Origin: Actinoplanes utahensis | Lineage (GTDB): Bacteria; Actinomycetota; Actinomycetes; Mycobacteriales; Micromonosporaceae | Direction: 5' to 3' | Length of the DNA stretch: 37,279 nucleotides | NCBI RefSeq assembly: GCF_016862455.1 | Contig: NZ_BOMZ01000014.1 | Span: forward strand, 1 to 37,279 | Part shown: positions 25,860 through 34,418 of the stretch, in pieces | Position numbering within the stretch: position 1 is the stretch's first letter | How the letters are laid out: each line of letters begins with the position of its first letter | The notes under the pieces: generated by a model | Told to the model about the DNA's origin: nothing | Seen by the model: the letters and a program-made list of their open reading frames with translations, nothing else | The model's database searches: none | Translations under genes and position numbers: made by a program

Positions 25860-26065
25860 CTCGGTTGGCGCGGGTCGGGCGGCGCGCCGACGGCCCGGTC
25901 AGCGCGGGCCGGCCAGCGCGGGCCGCCGGGCCGGTCAGCGCGGGTCGGGCGGCGGGCCGCCGGGCCGGTCAGCGCGGGTCGGTCGGCGCGCCGACGGCCC
26001 GGTCAGCGCGGGCCGGCCAGCCCGGGCCGCCGGGCCGGTCAGCGCGGGCCGCCGGGCCGGCGCGG
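25860..26065. repeat. 34-36-bp tandem array downstream of the LamG gene
   Basis: Units starting GCGCGGG(T/C)C recur at 25868, 25902, 25938, 25972, 26006 and 26042, each containing CCGG(G)CCGGTCA or CGACGGCCCGGTCA. They form a higher-order period of about 104 bases in which GCGCGCCGACGGCC alternates with GCGGGCCGCCGGGCC. The array ends just before the stop of the minus-strand gene at 26074, so it would form the 3' end of that transcript. The 25632-25860 stretch has looser GAACC(A/G)GGCGAA repeats and no gene I can support. Confidence 0.75.
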
Positions 26066-26073
26066 GAGGCCGG

Positions 26074-26856
26074 TCAGCCGAGCTGGGCGTAGAGGTCGTC
26101 GAGCTGGCCGTGGTACATGTCGCCGTCGCCGGCGAGGTTGGGGCCGCCGACGCGCATCGGCATGGTGTTGTCGATGGTGGCGGTGGTGGGGAGGGTGGTC
26201 TTGGAGCCGGCGACGCCGTCGACGGAGATGCCGAGGGTGGTGCCGGTGCGCTGGCAGACGACGCGGTGCCAGGCGCCGTCGGCGACGGGGCGGGCGGAGA
26301 TCGCCGCGAAGGTCTGGGCGCTGCCGCGGGCGGCGACGACGCACTGGGCGCGGCCGGATTTGCCGGTGACCTGCATCTTCCACTGGCTTCCGATGCCGGC
26401 GACGCCCTTCTGCATGATGTTGGCGTTGCCGCTGAGCTGGGCGGCGGTGAGTCGGACGCTGGCGGCCCAGGTGAAGTTGCGGGTGCCGGGGTCGAGGTCG
26501 GCGTCGTCCGGTGCTTCGAGGAGGGCTTTGCCGCAGGTGGTGGGGGCGGCGCAGGCGGCGGGGAAGGCGGCGTAGCGGCCGGTGCCTTCGGTGGTGAAGG
26601 TGATCTGGCCGTTGGCGGCATTGCGGACGGTGAGCGGCGCGCCGCGGCCGGATAGGTCGGCGACGCGGCCTTCGGTGGCGCCGCCGTCGAAGTTGTAGCG
26701 GGCGACCAGGGCCGCGGTGGTGGCGGGGTCGACAGCCGTGGCGGGAGCGCCGACGGCTGCGGTGGTGGCGGGATCGTCGGCGCCGGCTGCCGTGGCGGGG
26801 GTGCCGGCGGGGAGGGTGAGCAGCAGGGACAGTGCCGAGAAGCTGAGGATCTTCAT
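26074..26856 (-). CDS. Secreted LamG/concanavalin-like protein
   Basis: 260 residues from ATG 26856, chosen because it begins a good signal peptide (MKILSFSALSLLLTLPAGTPATAA); a GTG at 26889 would add 11 residues before it. No clear ribosome binding site is present. After an Ala/Thr-rich linker the domain reads LVARYNFDGGATEGRVADLSGRG, FTWAASVRL, NIMQKG, WKMQVTG, WHRVVCQRTGTTLGISVDG and GDGDMYHGQLDDLYAQL. This is the strand pattern of laminin-G/concanavalin-type jelly rolls, including the closing DD-Y. Four cysteines (PAACAAPTTC, RAQC, RVVC) could form two disulfides outside the cell. It probably binds carbohydrate; no catalytic residues are recognised. Confidence 0.85.
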   Translation of the reverse strand: MKILSFSALSLLLTLPAGTPATAAGADDPATTAAVGAPATAVDPATTAALVARYNFDGGATEGRVADLSGRGAPLTVRNAANGQITFTTEGTGRYAAFPAACAAPTTCGKALLEAPDDADLDPGTRNFTWAASVRLTAAQLSGNANIMQKGVAGIGSQWKMQVTGKSGRAQCVVAARGSAQTFAAISARPVADGAWHRVVCQRTGTTLGISVDGVAGSKTTLPTTATIDNTMPMRVGGPNLAGDGDMYHGQLDDLYAQLG

Positions 26857-26920
26857 AAGAAGAACATGACCTATCGGGCGGTTTCCCACATAAAGTGCCG
26901 TAAAATGTAGTCCGACGGGG

Positions 26921-27292
26921 TTACAGCAGCCCTTCGGTCTCCGCGATCAGGCAGATCGCGACCAGCCGGACCAGCGGGAACCCGGCGGCCAGCCATTCGG
27001 CGCCGGACATCGGGGCGAAACCGGGCTCCGGCAGCGGGCGGCCCATCCGGACGGCGCCGGCGGCGATGGACCGGGCGTAGGCGGCCAGGCCCTCGGCGTC
27101 GGCGACCCGGCCGGCGTCGCGCAGCGCGTCCCGGACGGCGGCGGCGTGCTGGTCGAGCCGGGCCAGCAGGGCGGGCTCGGCGAACGCGGCCGCCAGGCCG
27201 TCGACCCCGACCCGGGCCATCATCTCGTCGAGGTAGGCCCGGGCGGGGCGGACGGCGATCGGGGCGGCGTAGGTGAGGTTCTCGTTCGTCAT
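26921..27292 (-). CDS. Small DUF6401-like protein
   Basis: 123 residues from ATG 27292. Largely helical and Ala-rich (AYLDEMMARVGVDGLAAAF, LARLDQHAAAVRDALRDAG, ADAEGLAAYARSIAAGAVRMG), ending PLVRLVAICLIAETEGLL. Length and pattern recall the actinobacterial family I know as DUF6401, sometimes labelled a natural-product biosynthesis protein without a proven function. No biosynthetic cluster is nearby. There is no obvious ribosome binding site. A terminator-like hairpin (27312-27346) sits directly upstream, so any promoter must be very close to the start. The family call is from memory. Confidence 0.72.
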   Translation of the reverse strand: MTNENLTYAAPIAVRPARAYLDEMMARVGVDGLAAAFAEPALLARLDQHAAAVRDALRDAGRVADAEGLAAYARSIAAGAVRMGRPLPEPGFAPMSGAEWLAAGFPLVRLVAICLIAETEGLL

Positions 27293-27311
27293 GCCGAGAA
27301 ACCTAATGTGC

Positions 27312-27346
27312 GCCGTTCGGTCACGACAGAGGCGTGACCGAACGGC
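27312..27346 (-). terminator. Hairpin between hrpA and the DUF6401-like gene
   Basis: GCCGTTCGGTCACG and CGTGACCGAACGGC form a perfect 14-bp stem around a seven-base loop. It lies about 50 bases after the hrpA stop on the minus strand and is followed by ATTAGGTTT, so it probably ends the hrpA transcript. It also occupies the space immediately upstream of the next start codon (27292). Confidence 0.65.
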
Positions 27347-27374
27347 ACCACAGGCGCACCGACCTGCAACTCTG

Positions 27375-27410
27375 CTAGATCGGAAGCTAGATCGGAAGCT
27401 AGATCGGAAG
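27375..27410 (-). repeat. 12-bp triplication carrying the hrpA stop codon
   Basis: CTTCCGATCTAG (minus strand) occurs three times in tandem at 27410-27399, 27398-27387 and 27386-27375. The first copy encodes the hrpA C-terminus LPI and TAG stop; the other two repeat this in frame, giving three successive in-frame stops. Confidence 0.9.
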
Positions 27411-30400
27411 CGAGTCCATGGCCTTGAATATGCGCTTGTCGGAGACGGGATAGGCGGTGCCGAGGGATTGGGCGAAGTAGTTGATCCGCAGCTCCTCGAT
27501 CATCCAGCGGATCTCCCGCAACCCCTCCTCGGCGGGCCCGCCGGCGGGTGCCGAGTTGCGCAGTTCGCGGTACTCCGACTCGATCTCGTGGATCTGGGTG
27601 GTGAGCTGCCGGTCCCGGCCGAGGCTGCCGCCGAGACGGTCCAGCCGGTACACGATGCCGCGCAGGTACCGGGGCATCTGGTGCAGCTGCCGCCATCCGG
27701 CCTCGGTCACGAACCCGGCGTGGACCAGGCCCTTGAGCTGTTGCCGGATGTCGGCGAGGGCGGGCAGCAGGGACGGGTCGCGCAGCGATTTCAGGCGCTG
27801 CTCGACGTCGTACGCCGTCGCCAGCACCGCCTGCACCTGGGTGACCACGTTCGCCACCGCGTCGACCAGGTCCTGCCGGACGGTGTCTCGCAGCGACGCG
27901 AACTCCACCGACGACCACACCGGTCCCCCGGCTTCGGCGACGAGCCGGTCCACCGCCGCGCCCGCGCAGTCGTCGAGCAGTTCGGCGATCGAGCGGTACG
28001 GGTTCTGCCGGGACAGTTCCAGCTTGGCCCGGTTGTCCAGGCGCCCCTGCAGGAACCGGGCCGCCGGCGGCAGCGTGAGCATCAGTAGCCGCCGGGTGCC
28101 GGCGGCCATCGCGACCCGCTGTGACGCCTCGTCCTCGAAGACCCGGATGGCCACGCTGTCGCCCTCGTCGACGAGCGCCGGCCAGACGTTGACCTCGTAT
28201 CCGCCGCGGACCTGGGCGACCCGCCGGGGCAGCACCCCGAAGTCGTTGGCGGTGATGCCGCGCCGTTCCAGGTTGCCGGCCGCCTTGGAGATGGTGGCCT
28301 GCACCTTGGGGGCCAGTTGCCGCCGCAGGACTTCCAGGTCGCGTCCTTCGGCGACGGTCTCGCCCGTCTCGTTGACGATGCGGAAGTTCACCCGCAGGTG
28401 GTCGGGCACCTGGTCGGGCCGCCACGCGTCGCGCGGGACGATGGTGCCGGTGAGCCGCCGCAGCTCGTTGCCGATGGCGTCGGGCAGCGGGCCGCGCCGG
28501 GCGGGCACCCGGTCGAGGACCGCCTCGGCCCAGTCCGGCACCGGCACGAAGCTGGTGCGCAGGTGTTTCGGCAGGGCCCGGATCAGCGCGATCACGACGT
28601 CCTTGCGGAAGCCGGGCACGGACCAGCCGAAGTCGTCGGCGTCCACCTTGTTGATGAGTTCGAGCGGGACCCGGGCGGTGACGCCGTCGTCCTTGGCGTT
28701 CGGCTCGAAGTGGTACGAGAGCGGCATCTTCACGCCGGCCGAGATCCACGCGTCCGGGAACTGCTGCGGGTCGACCGTGTCCCGGCCGGCGATCACGAGG
28801 TCGTCCCGGGTGAACGTCAGCAGGTCCGGTTTCTCGGCCCGGGCACGTTTCCACCAGCCGTCGAAATGGCGGGCGGAGACGACTTCGGCGGGGATCCGGG
28901 CGTCGTAGAGCGCGTACACCGTCTCGTCGTCGACCGCGATGTCGCGGCGCCGCGCCCGGTTCTCGATCTCGGTGATCTTCTCCAGCAGCCGCCGGTTCTC
29001 GGCGTAGAACTTGTGGTGGGTCTCCCAGTCACCTTCGACCAGCGCGTGCCGGATGAACAGTTCCCGGGACACCACCGGATCGACCCGGGAATAGCCGACG
29101 CGGCGCCGCGGCACGATCGGCAGGCCGTAGAGGGTGACTTTCTCGAACGCCATCACGGCGCCCATCTTGCGATCCCAATGCGGTTCGCTGTAACTGCGTT
29201 TGACCAGGTGCGGGGCGAGTTTCTCGGCCCATTCCGGTTCGATTCGGGCGTTCACCCGGCCCCACAGCCGGCTGGTCTCGACCAGTTCCGCCGACATCAC
29301 CCAGCGCGGTTGCCGCTTGAACAGCGCCGATCCCGGGAAGATCGCGAACTTGGCGCCGCGCGCCCCGATGAACTCCCGTTTCTCCTGGTCCTTCATGCCG
29401 ATGTGGCTGAGCAGACCGGCGAGCAGGGCGGTGTGCACCGGTTGTGGCGCGACTCCCGCCTCCCAGTCCTCCGTCAAGGACAGACCGAGGGTACGGGCCA
29501 CCTGTTTGAGTTGTGCGTAGATGTCCTGCCACTCGCGTATCCGCAGATAGTTCAGGAATTCGCTGCGGCACAGCCGACGGAACTGGTTCCCGGACAGTTC
29601 CTGCTGCTTCTCCCGCAGATAGCGCCACAGGTTGAGATAGCTGAAGAAGTCCGATTCCTTGTCGGTGAACCGGGCGTGCTTCTCGTCGGCCTGCTGCTGT
29701 TTGTCGGCGGGTCGTTCGCGGGGGTCCTGGATCGACAGCGCGCCGGCGATCACCATCACTTCGGCGAGGCATTCCTGCCGGTCGGCCTCGATGACCATGC
29801 GGGCCAGCCGCGGGTCGACGGGGAGCTGGGCGAGCTGCCGGCCCATCGGGGTGAGCTTGCGGTCCTCGAGGGCCCCGAGCTCTTCGAGGAGTTTGATGCC
29901 GTCGGTGATGTTGCGCCGGTCCGGCGGGTCGATGAACGGGAACTTCTGCAGGTCGCCGAGCCCCAGGTTGGTCATCTGCAGAATGACCGAGGCCAGGTTG
30001 GTCCGGAGGATCTCCGGTTCGGTGAACTCGGGCCGCTGCTCGAAGTCCTCCTCCGAGTACAGCCGGATGCAGATGCCGTCCGAGGTGCGCCCGCAGCGGC
30101 CCTTGCGCTGGTTGGCGCTGGCCTGGGAGACCGGCTCGATCGGCAGCCGCTGCACCTTGAGGCGGTGGCTGTACCGGCTGATCCGGGCCGTGCCGGGGTC
30201 GATCACGTACTTGATGCCGGGCACCGTGAGGGACGTCTCGGCGACGTTGGTGGCCAGCACCACCCGGCGCTCGCTGTGCCGTTCGAAGACCCGGTGCTGT
30301 TCGGCGGCGCTGAGCCGGCCGTAGAGCGGGATCACCTCGGTGCCCCGCAGGTCCCTCTTGTTCAGCGCGTCGGCGGTGTCCCGGATCTCCCGCTCGCCGG

Positions 30401-31322
30401 AGAGGAAGACCAGGATGTCGCCGTCGCGCGGCAGCTCGTCGACGGCGGCGGCGATGCCGTCGATCTGGTCGATCGGCTCCTCGCGGATCTCGTCGTCGTC
30501 GATCACCGTGGTGGTCAGCAGCGGCCGGTACCGCACCTCGACGGGATAGGTCCGGCCGGACACCTCGATGACCGGCGCCGGCTCGCCGTCGGCGGCGGCG
30601 AAGTGCTGGGCGAACCGCTCGGTCTCGATCGTCGCCGACGTGATGATCAGCTTGAGGTCGGGCCGCCGGGGCAGCAGGTCCCGCAGGTAGCCGAGGATGA
30701 AGTCGATGTTGAGGCTGCGCTCGTGCGCCTCGTCGATGATCAGCGTGTCGTACCGGGACAGCATCCGGTCGTTCTGGATCTCGGCCAGCAGGATGCCGTC
30801 GGTCATCACCTTGACCATGGTGTCGTCGCTCACCTGGTCGGTGAACCGCACCTTGTAGCCGACGGTCGAGCCGAGCGGCCGGTCCACCTCCTCGGCGATG
30901 CGCTCGGCGACGGTCCGGGCGGCGATCCGGCGCGGCTGGGTGTGCCCGATCTGCCCGCGGACGCCCCGGCCCAGCTCCAGGCAGATCTTCGGGATCTGCG
31001 TGGTCTTGCCGGAACCGGTCTCGCCGGCGACCACGACGACCTGGTGGTCGCGGATCGCCTCGGCGATGTCGTCCTTGCGGGCGCTGACCGGCAGGCCCTC
31101 GGGGTAGATGATGCGCGGGACCGCGGCGATCCGGCTCTCCAGACGCGAGCGCGCCTGGTCGGCCTCGGCGGCGATCTCGGCGAGGACGGCCGAACGGGCT
31201 CCCTCGTCACGGATGCGCTTCGCCCCGTCCAGGCGGCGCTGCAGCCGCCGCTGGTCGCGGGGCAGCAGCTCGGAGATCCGGGAACGCAGCTCTGTGGTGC
31301 TGGTGGCAGGCGATGTCGACAT
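27399..31322 (-). CDS. hrpA: ATP-dependent RNA helicase HrpA
   Basis: 1307 residues, the normal size of full-length HrpA. The N-terminal DEAH helicase core has GETGSGKTTQIPKI (Walker A, ~100), QPRRIAARTVAERIA, DEAHERSLNIDFILGYL (Walker B) and SATIETERFAQHF. The second RecA domain has FLSGEREI, ATNVAETSLTVPGIKYVID and QRKGRCGR. HA2 and OB-type regions follow, then the long DUF3418-type C-terminal part typical of HrpA (QFPDAWISAG, PDHLRVNFRIV, WPALVDEGDSVAIRVFED). In other bacteria HrpA has been linked to mRNA processing and to rescue of stalled or collided ribosomes. The ATG at 31322 lacks a clear ribosome binding site; TATCCT lies nine bases upstream, so the message may be nearly leaderless. 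The stop lies in a tandem 12-bp triplication. Confidence 0.96.
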   Translation of the reverse strand: MSTSPATSTTELRSRISELLPRDQRRLQRRLDGAKRIRDEGARSAVLAEIAAEADQARSRLESRIAAVPRIIYPEGLPVSARKDDIAEAIRDHQVVVVAGETGSGKTTQIPKICLELGRGVRGQIGHTQPRRIAARTVAERIAEEVDRPLGSTVGYKVRFTDQVSDDTMVKVMTDGILLAEIQNDRMLSRYDTLIIDEAHERSLNIDFILGYLRDLLPRRPDLKLIITSATIETERFAQHFAAADGEPAPVIEVSGRTYPVEVRYRPLLTTTVIDDDEIREEPIDQIDGIAAAVDELPRDGDILVFLSGEREIRDTADALNKRDLRGTEVIPLYGRLSAAEQHRVFERHSERRVVLATNVAETSLTVPGIKYVIDPGTARISRYSHRLKVQRLPIEPVSQASANQRKGRCGRTSDGICIRLYSEEDFEQRPEFTEPEILRTNLASVILQMTNLGLGDLQKFPFIDPPDRRNITDGIKLLEELGALEDRKLTPMGRQLAQLPVDPRLARMVIEADRQECLAEVMVIAGALSIQDPRERPADKQQQADEKHARFTDKESDFFSYLNLWRYLREKQQELSGNQFRRLCRSEFLNYLRIREWQDIYAQLKQVARTLGLSLTEDWEAGVAPQPVHTALLAGLLSHIGMKDQEKREFIGARGAKFAIFPGSALFKRQPRWVMSAELVETSRLWGRVNARIEPEWAEKLAPHLVKRSYSEPHWDRKMGAVMAFEKVTLYGLPIVPRRRVGYSRVDPVVSRELFIRHALVEGDWETHHKFYAENRRLLEKITEIENRARRRDIAVDDETVYALYDARIPAEVVSARHFDGWWKRARAEKPDLLTFTRDDLVIAGRDTVDPQQFPDAWISAGVKMPLSYHFEPNAKDDGVTARVPLELINKVDADDFGWSVPGFRKDVVIALIRALPKHLRTSFVPVPDWAEAVLDRVPARRGPLPDAIGNELRRLTGTIVPRDAWRPDQVPDHLRVNFRIVNETGETVAEGRDLEVLRRQLAPKVQATISKAAGNLERRGITANDFGVLPRRVAQVRGGYEVNVWPALVDEGDSVAIRVFEDEASQRVAMAAGTRRLLMLTLPPAARFLQGRLDNRAKLELSRQNPYRSIAELLDDCAGAAVDRLVAEAGGPVWSSVEFASLRDTVRQDLVDAVANVVTQVQAVLATAYDVEQRLKSLRDPSLLPALADIRQQLKGLVHAGFVTEAGWRQLHQMPRYLRGIVYRLDRLGGSLGRDRQLTTQIHEIESEYRELRNSAPAGGPAEEGLREIRWMIEELRINYFAQSLGTAYPVSDKRIFKAMDSLPI

Positions 31323-31365
31323 GGCGGGCCAAGGATAGGCGCAACCGAGCGCGAACGCCTGGTGA

Positions 31366-31581
31366 TTAACACCGCCCCCGCACGGTGGCGGTCAGGGCGC
31401 CGCTCGACTCCACCTCGGCGATCAGCGCCCCGTCCAGGGGGATCCCGGTCGGCTTCGTCACCGTCCGCGCGGTCAGCGGGGCGCCGCCGAACGCGTACGC
31501 CGCATTGATCTTGTTCTTCCCACCGCACCCGGCTCCGCGGCCCGCGAGGGATCCGAGCAGCAGCGGGTCGAGCGGTCCGGA
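31366..31581 (-). pseudogene. Relic of an LCP (LytR-CpsA-Psr) family gene
   Basis: Between two in-frame stops (31582-31584 and 31366-31368) a 71-codon minus-strand frame reads CGGKNKINAAYAFGGAPLTARTVTKPTGIPLDGALIAEVE. This closely follows the LCP consensus (K-INAAYAxGG-x-L-xx-RTVExLTGIxIDHYxEVxF). It lacks the rest of the ~300-residue domain, any start codon with a ribosome binding site, and the catalytic Arg residues. LCP enzymes attach glycopolymers to peptidoglycan. The remainder of the 406-base gap 31323-31728 shows nothing else beyond the promoter area of the response regulator. Confidence 0.6.
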
Positions 31582-31728
31582 CTACCGGGGCGGGCAGGGT
31601 CATCCTCCTTCGGACATCTTTGATCTCGGGCGGAAAAGGTCACCAAGGCGGAAAAGGGTCACCCGTGTCCCCGCCCCGGCCTGGATCGGTAATCGGGACA
31701 ACAACCACTGCATGAGACGAGGTCAACG

Positions 31729-32103
31729 GTGATCGTTGTCGCGGAGGATCACGACGACATCCGGTACGTGCTCAAGCGCTCCCTGGAACGGGCCGGCCAC
31801 CGGGTGGTGGCCGCCGCGGACGGCGCGACGGCCCTGGCCGCGGTCCGCGAGCATCGCCCGGACCTGGTCGTCACGGACGTCGACATGCCGCACATGACCG
31901 GTTTGGATCTGTGCCGGGCGATCCGGGCCGACGACGATCTGCGGCACATCCCGGTGGTGGTGGCCAGCGGCTCGCTGATCCCCGGCGACGGGCTGGCCGA
32001 GGACGCGGGCGCCTCGGCGACCCTGCTCAAGCCGTTCGCCCCGGCGCAGCTGCTGGCCCTGATCAGCCGGCTGCTGCCGCCGCGGGTCACCTCGGAGAGT
32101 TAG
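31729..32103 (+). CDS. Single-domain response regulator (CheY-like receiver)
   Basis: 124 residues from GTG 31729, preceded by ACGAGG. A complete receiver domain and nothing else: acidic pair E6-D7, phospho-acceptor D50 in LVVTDVDMP, VVASGS (Ser in the Thr/Ser position) and the conserved Lys in TLLKPFAPAQLL. With no output domain it must act by protein contact or as a phosphorelay intermediate. It converges with the histidine kinase gene, and the two 3' ends overlap by 17 bases, so they are not an operon. The kinase ends without a receiver, so it is a natural candidate partner. Confidence 0.92.
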   Translation: MIVVAEDHDDIRYVLKRSLERAGHRVVAAADGATALAAVREHRPDLVVTDVDMPHMTGLDLCRAIRADDDLRHIPVVVASGSLIPGDGLAEDAGASATLLKPFAPAQLLALISRLLPPRVTSES

Positions 32104-34396
32104 GGCGCTCCGGGACGCGGGGGCGGTCCGGCGTCTCGTCGGGCTGGGCGCCCAGTCCGGGTAGACGGGCCGCGTCCATGATCGCGGCCCGTTCCGCCAG
32201 GGCCCGTTCCAGGGCCTCGCGGACCGCTTCGTCGTCGGCGGGCTTCGCGCTCACGGGTTCCTCCGTGTGGGTCGGGGTGGGCAGTGTGAACCAGAAACGC
32301 GTACCGCCGCCGGGGTTGTCCTCGACGCCGATCTCGCCGCCGTGCCGCTGCACGATGCGCCGGCAGATGGCGAGGCCGAGACCGGTGCCGGCATAGTTCG
32401 CGGTGGCGGCCGCGGTGCGGTGGAAGGACTCGAAGACGTACGGCTTGTCGGCGTCCGGGATGCCGATGCCGGAGTCGGCGACCTCGATCCGTACCCGGCC
32501 CGGTTCCGCCGGGCCGGCCGCCACCTCGACGTACGGCGCCGCGCCGGGCCGCACGTACTTGATCGCGTTGCCGATCAGGTTGTCCAGGACGTGCCGGAGC
32601 ATCGCCGGATCGGCCTGGACCTCGGGCAGGGGCTCGACCGACCACGACGGGACCGGCCGGTCGGGTCCCAGCCCGGTGATCCGATCGGAGATGATCTCGC
32701 GGGCCAGCGCCGCCGGGTCGACCGCGGTGGTGCGCAGCGGCGCGTGCCGGGCGGTGGTGTACCCGAGCATCGTCTCGATCAGCGTGTCCATCCGGTCCAC
32801 CGCCTGCACGATCCGGCGCAGGCCGTCCCGGGCCTCGGCCGTCTCCGGCAGGTCGGGCAGGTCCTCGCACGCCAGTTCGGCGTGGCCGCGGACCAGCGAC
32901 AACGGCGCCTTCAGATCGTGCGCCACCACCCCGGCGAAGATCGACAGGTCGGTCTCGTACCGGCGCAGTTCGGTGATGTCCCGGCACACCGCGACCGCCC
33001 CGTGCTCGCCGGCGCTCGGGTCGAGCGGGCGCCCGTCGATGCTGAGCAGCACCCCGTCCGGATGTCCCGGATTGCGGATGATCACCTCGAAGCCGTCCGT
33101 CGGCTCGCCGCGCAGGGCCCGGATCAGCGGCATCTCCTCGGTCGGCAGCGGGGTCCGGCCGTCCGGGCGGTAGACGCCGTAGTGCTGCTGCCAGTCGGCC
33201 GGGTCGTCGATGCCCCCGGTGAGGCCGAGCAGCTGTTGGGCCGCCGGGTTCTCCATCAGCAGCCGCCCGCGTGAGTCGACCACGCTGACCCCGTCGCTGA
33301 TGGTCGTCATGATCGCGCCGAGCAGGTCGGCCTGACGGCGGCTCGCGGCCTCCGCCTCGCGCAGTTCGGCGGTGGCCTCCTGGACCCGGATCCGGGCCCG
33401 GGCCCGGCCGGTCGCCAGCACGTGCACCAGCCAGGCGAGCAGCGCGGTGAGGGTCAGGCCCCCGGCCAGGGTGACGGCCGGCAGGTACCAGCCGGCGCCG
33501 GCCAGGTGCCGCGAGTCGCCGCGGGTCTCCAGGATCCACTCACGGTCGGCGACCCGCAGCGGGTCGGCGCGGCGCAGGCCCGGGTCGCCCGGGCCGGCCC
33601 AGCTCGCCACCGGGTGCCGGGTGCCGTCGCTGTTCACCGAGATCAGGTCGCCGGAGATCTGGCTCTGGCCGACGTGGGTCAGGATGTCGCGCAGGAAGGT
33701 GCCGCCGCGCAGGCCGGAGACCACCCATCCGCGGAACTCCGGGGTGTTGGCCCGGGTCCAGACCGGGACGGCGAAGACGAACGACTGCTGCTGCTCGGCG
33801 GCCGGTTTGTCACGGTCGCGCAGCAGGACGTACGCGTCCGACACGGTCGTCTGCCGGATGTCGCGGGCGGCCCGCAGGGTCGTGCCGAGCGGTTCCACCC
33901 CGGCGATGTCGAGGCCGGACGGGCTCTGCTGCTCGGATTCGTCGAGCGTACGGGAGAAGATCGTGAAGAAGTGCTCGTCCAGGCCCTCCTGCGGGCGCAG
34001 GGTCAGCCCGGTGGCGCCGCGGTCGCGCCAGCGCTGCTGGGCGGCGGCGACGTCCGGGTCCGGGACGGCGGCCACGAACGCGACCGGGGCCGCGCCGATC
34101 AGCGCCGCGTCGGCCAGCGGCGCGGTGGCCACGTCGAACTCGTCCCAGGTGAGTTCGTCGTCGGCGGCGATGCCGGCGGCCAGGGTGTCGAGCATGCCGC
34201 GGTAGCGGCCGGTCTCCATCCGGATCGCCGCGAGGGCGATCTGATGCCGCTGGTCCATCACCCGGTTCGCGGTCTCCGACTGGGCCGCCCGCAGGGTGAC
34301 CGCGGACAGCACGGTGGCGACGACACCGGCCAGAAGCACGGCGACGGAGAGCAGCGGGCCGGTGGCCCGCCGCGCTCCGTCTCTCGATCGCCCCAC
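32087..34396 (-). CDS. CHASE-PAS sensor histidine kinase
   Basis: 769 residues from GTG 34396. A first transmembrane helix (~13-35) precedes an extracytoplasmic CHASE-like domain (~60-250: HQIALAAIRMETGRYRGMLDTLA ... FFTIFSRTLDESEQ ... ESEQQSPSGLDI ... VFAVPVW ... GWVVSGLRGG). A second helix (~305-330), a coiled coil, and a PAS domain (~360-480) follow. HisKA has the phospho-acceptor in VVAHDLKAPLSLV (~490). The HATPase domain is complete: DNLIGNAIKYV, VADSGIGIPD, YAGTGLGLAICRRIV and GGGTRFWFTLP. The C-terminal 50 residues are a charged helical tail of unknown use. No ribosome binding site is seen; TACGCT lies seven bases before the GTG, compatible with a leaderless message. The start is only 22 bases after the gsmA stop on the same strand. 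Confidence 0.92.
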   Translation of the reverse strand: MGRSRDGARRATGPLLSVAVLLAGVVATVLSAVTLRAAQSETANRVMDQRHQIALAAIRMETGRYRGMLDTLAAGIAADDELTWDEFDVATAPLADAALIGAAPVAFVAAVPDPDVAAAQQRWRDRGATGLTLRPQEGLDEHFFTIFSRTLDESEQQSPSGLDIAGVEPLGTTLRAARDIRQTTVSDAYVLLRDRDKPAAEQQQSFVFAVPVWTRANTPEFRGWVVSGLRGGTFLRDILTHVGQSQISGDLISVNSDGTRHPVASWAGPGDPGLRRADPLRVADREWILETRGDSRHLAGAGWYLPAVTLAGGLTLTALLAWLVHVLATGRARARIRVQEATAELREAEAASRRQADLLGAIMTTISDGVSVVDSRGRLLMENPAAQQLLGLTGGIDDPADWQQHYGVYRPDGRTPLPTEEMPLIRALRGEPTDGFEVIIRNPGHPDGVLLSIDGRPLDPSAGEHGAVAVCRDITELRRYETDLSIFAGVVAHDLKAPLSLVRGHAELACEDLPDLPETAEARDGLRRIVQAVDRMDTLIETMLGYTTARHAPLRTTAVDPAALAREIISDRITGLGPDRPVPSWSVEPLPEVQADPAMLRHVLDNLIGNAIKYVRPGAAPYVEVAAGPAEPGRVRIEVADSGIGIPDADKPYVFESFHRTAAATANYAGTGLGLAICRRIVQRHGGEIGVEDNPGGGTRFWFTLPTPTHTEEPVSAKPADDEAVREALERALAERAAIMDAARLPGLGAQPDETPDRPRVPERPNSPR

Positions 34397-34418
34397 CCGG
34401 AAAAGCGTAGGCCGCGAA

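Noticed and set aside
27375..27410. Sequencing-adapter contamination, because AGATCGGAAG occurs three times
   Set aside because: The match stops at ten bases, the adapter continuation is absent, and the units are in frame with the hrpA C-terminus. A native triplication is simpler.
28317..31508. Plus-strand open frame of 1063 codons
   Set aside because: Antisense to hrpA throughout; no family motif.
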